DNA of 64,000 bases, taken from assembly GCF_021890735.1 (NCBI RefSeq), contig NZ_JAKKUR010000002.1:1-64000 (forward strand), written 5' to 3'. How positions within the stretch are numbered: the stretch's first letter is position 1; each line of letters starts with the position of its first letter. Shown here piece after piece: positions 62,817-64,000 of this stretch. The translations under genes and the position numbers were made by a program. The notes under the pieces were generated by a model. The model made no database searches. It was not told where the DNA came from and saw only the letters and a program-made list of their open reading frames with translations. Source of the DNA: Thermanaeromonas sp. (lineage in GTDB: Bacteria; Bacillota; DSM-521; Neomoorellales; Neomoorellaceae).

Positions 62817-64000
62817 GTGAGCTGCCCCAAGGAAAAACCCTTCTGTGAGCTGATTGCTGCTTTGGGTACCGTCTTGGATATGGAAGATGAAGTTAAACTT
62901 TACCATGCCTGGCGCGTTGCCCTTTTGGCCCGGAGGCTAGCCCGGGAACTTTTACCCGGTGAGGAGGCCCGTATTTTTTATGCAGCCCTTCTCCATGACA
63001 TGGGAGGCATAGGTTTACCTGATCACATTGTCCACAGGGTCCTGCAGCCTGGAGGAGAAGAAGATCTAGAGGTGCGGCAGCATCCCCTAAGGGGTGCGGA
63101 GATGGTACGCCTTCTCCCCGTCTTGGGACCTCAAATTGCCGTTATGATAGAACAGCACCACGAACACTGGAATGGCTCAGGTTATCCCCGGGGGCTCAAA
63201 AACGGGGATATACATCCCGGTGCCCTGCTTATAGGTATAAGCGACATATTCGATCTGCGCTTGCGGGTTTCCCGGGTGAAAACCTGGGAGAGGGTAAGGC
63301 CGACAATGGCGGAACTTTCAGGTAAGGCGTATCCGCCGGACCTCTGGAAGGTCTTTGACAGGTTGATGAATTCATCCTTTTGGGAAGAGATCGCTTATGA
63401 CAGTAGCCTAGACGAGCGCCTCAGGACGGTGCATGAAATTTTGCCTCCTATTGACGGTTTAACCGGGGATCTTTTAAAGGTAACCATCTCCCTTTTCGCC
63501 CATATCATAGACGCCAAGCACCCTTATACTGGAGGGCATTCCCACCGGGTGGCCGCTTACGCTTTGAAATTGGCCGAAGCCTTGGGGCTTAAAAAGGAAG
63601 AAAGGGAAGATTTGGAGATAGCTGCTTTACTACACGATTTTGGGAAAGTAGCTGTACCCCGGTCAGTTTTGGATAAGCCTGGCCCCTTAGATCCCGGTGA
63701 ATTTGAAATAATCAGGCGCCATCCTCTGCGGACTATGGCCTTGCTTGAACAGGTATCCGGGCTGCGCCGCCTGGCTGAAATAGCGGGTCTGCACCACGAA
63801 AGGTACGACGGCAAGGGGTATCCGTACGGGCTGAAGGGGGAGAAAATACCCCTTCCCTCCCGCATACTTGCAGTAGCCGATGCCTTTGATGCCATGACCT
63901 CTTCCCGTCCTTACCAGCCTATGAGGACTCCCCGGCAAGCCCTAGAACACCTCCGTGAAGGGGCAGGCTCCCAGTTCGATCCCCGTATAGTGGATGTGGC
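62817..64000 (+). CDS. Tandem HD-GYP domain protein (3' end outside window)
   Basis: Read directly from the sequence; the frame is open to the window edge (394 codons). The first HD-GYP-like domain has His60-Asp61 (LLHDMGG) and HHEHWNGSGYP (114-124). It lacks the Lys of HDxGK and has Asn for the usual Asp before GSGYP. The second domain is canonical: His273-Asp274-x-x-Lys277 (LLHDFGKVAVP), HHERYDGKGYP (326-336) and ADAFDAMTSSRPY. HD-GYP proteins hydrolyse cyclic di-GMP. GTG 62817 with GGGAGG 11 nt upstream is the likely start; an ATG 22 codons in is an alternative. Confidence 0.88.
   Translation, partial: MSCPKEKPFCELIAALGTVLDMEDEVKLYHAWRVALLARRLARELLPGEEARIFYAALLHDMGGIGLPDHIVHRVLQPGGEEDLEVRQHPLRGAEMVRLLPVLGPQIAVMIEQHHEHWNGSGYPRGLKNGDIHPGALLIGISDIFDLRLRVSRVKTWERVRPTMAELSGKAYPPDLWKVFDRLMNSSFWEEIAYDSSLDERLRTVHEILPPIDGLTGDLLKVTISLFAHIIDAKHPYTGGHSHRVAAYALKLAEALGLKKEEREDLEIAALLHDFGKVAVPRSVLDKPGPLDPGEFEIIRRHPLRTMALLEQVSGLRRLAEIAGLHHERYDGKGYPYGLKGEKIPLPSRILAVADAFDAMTSSRPYQPMRTPRQALEHLREGAGSQFDPRIVDV

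Overview
This window is the chromosomal origin region of a spore-forming, probably thermophilic and anaerobic Firmicute. The best fit from gene content is the Moorella/Thermanaeromonas type of Clostridia; this is an inference, not a database match. Pointers are Spo0F, the spore protein YyaC, a GerM-type lipoprotein and a DUF1540 protein (sporulation); SelA, SelB and tRNA-Sec (selenocysteine); LarE and LarC (nickel-pincer cofactor); an F-type ATPase whose c subunit looks proton-coupled; fairly GC-rich DNA; and very frequent TTG/GTG starts. Starts were assigned mainly from Shine-Dalgarno (SD) spacing, so many differ from the longest open frame.

Layout. Almost everything left of about 51,000 is on the minus strand and everything to the right is on the plus strand, so genes run away from an origin beside dnaA. 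From 1 to 7.4 kb lies the ATP synthase operon (atpZ-atpI-B-E-F-H-A-G-D-C) ending in a terminator. From 7.5 to 30.9 kb is a long housekeeping run in nearly the order of Bacillus subtilis: wecB, a MazG-like gene, comEB, glyA, an rpiB-ywlG fusion, ywlE, mntP, ywlC, prmC, prfA, a DUF1385 gene, rpmE, an M23 peptidase gene, rho, fsa, a DUF1540 gene, fba, a zinc-ribbon gene of unknown role, spo0F, alr, a femAB-like gene, pyrG, argS, ywiB, and aroF behind a T-box leader. From 31.2 to 36.8 kb are a DUF1848 gene, selB, selA and an M24 peptidase. From 36.9 to 42.7 kb is a mixed block (hsp20 and yyaC on plus; gerM, a phosphoribosyltransferase, a DUF4446 gene, larC and larE on minus). From 42.7 to 50.9 kb is the classic left origin arm: parS, parB, parA, rsmG, mnmG, mnmE, jag, yidC, yidD, rnpA, rpmH. 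From 51 to 64 kb is the right arm: dnaA, dnaN, recF, remB, gyrB, gyrA, pdxS, pdxT, a GH15 glycosidase, tRNA-Sec, a DUF1858 gene and a tandem HD-GYP gene running off the end.

How it works together. The centre handles replication start and segregation (DnaA, DnaN, RecF, gyrase, ParAB-parS) with ribosome, tRNA-modification and membrane-insertion genes. The left part supplies energy conversion, translation termination, one-carbon metabolism, nucleotides and cell-wall precursors. Selenocysteine factors are split: selAB at 34-35 kb and selC at 62.3 kb, each with its own SD-independent promoter evidence.

No insertion sequence, prophage, CRISPR array or defence system was seen. The most interesting points are fine-scale: a full-length Spo0F that appears to start at CTG, an RpiB-YwlG fusion, copies of the 3' ends of rho and mntP repeated just downstream of those genes, a T-box with an ambiguous specifier, a divergent alanine racemase beside a FemAB-type gene, and a small DUF1540 gene.
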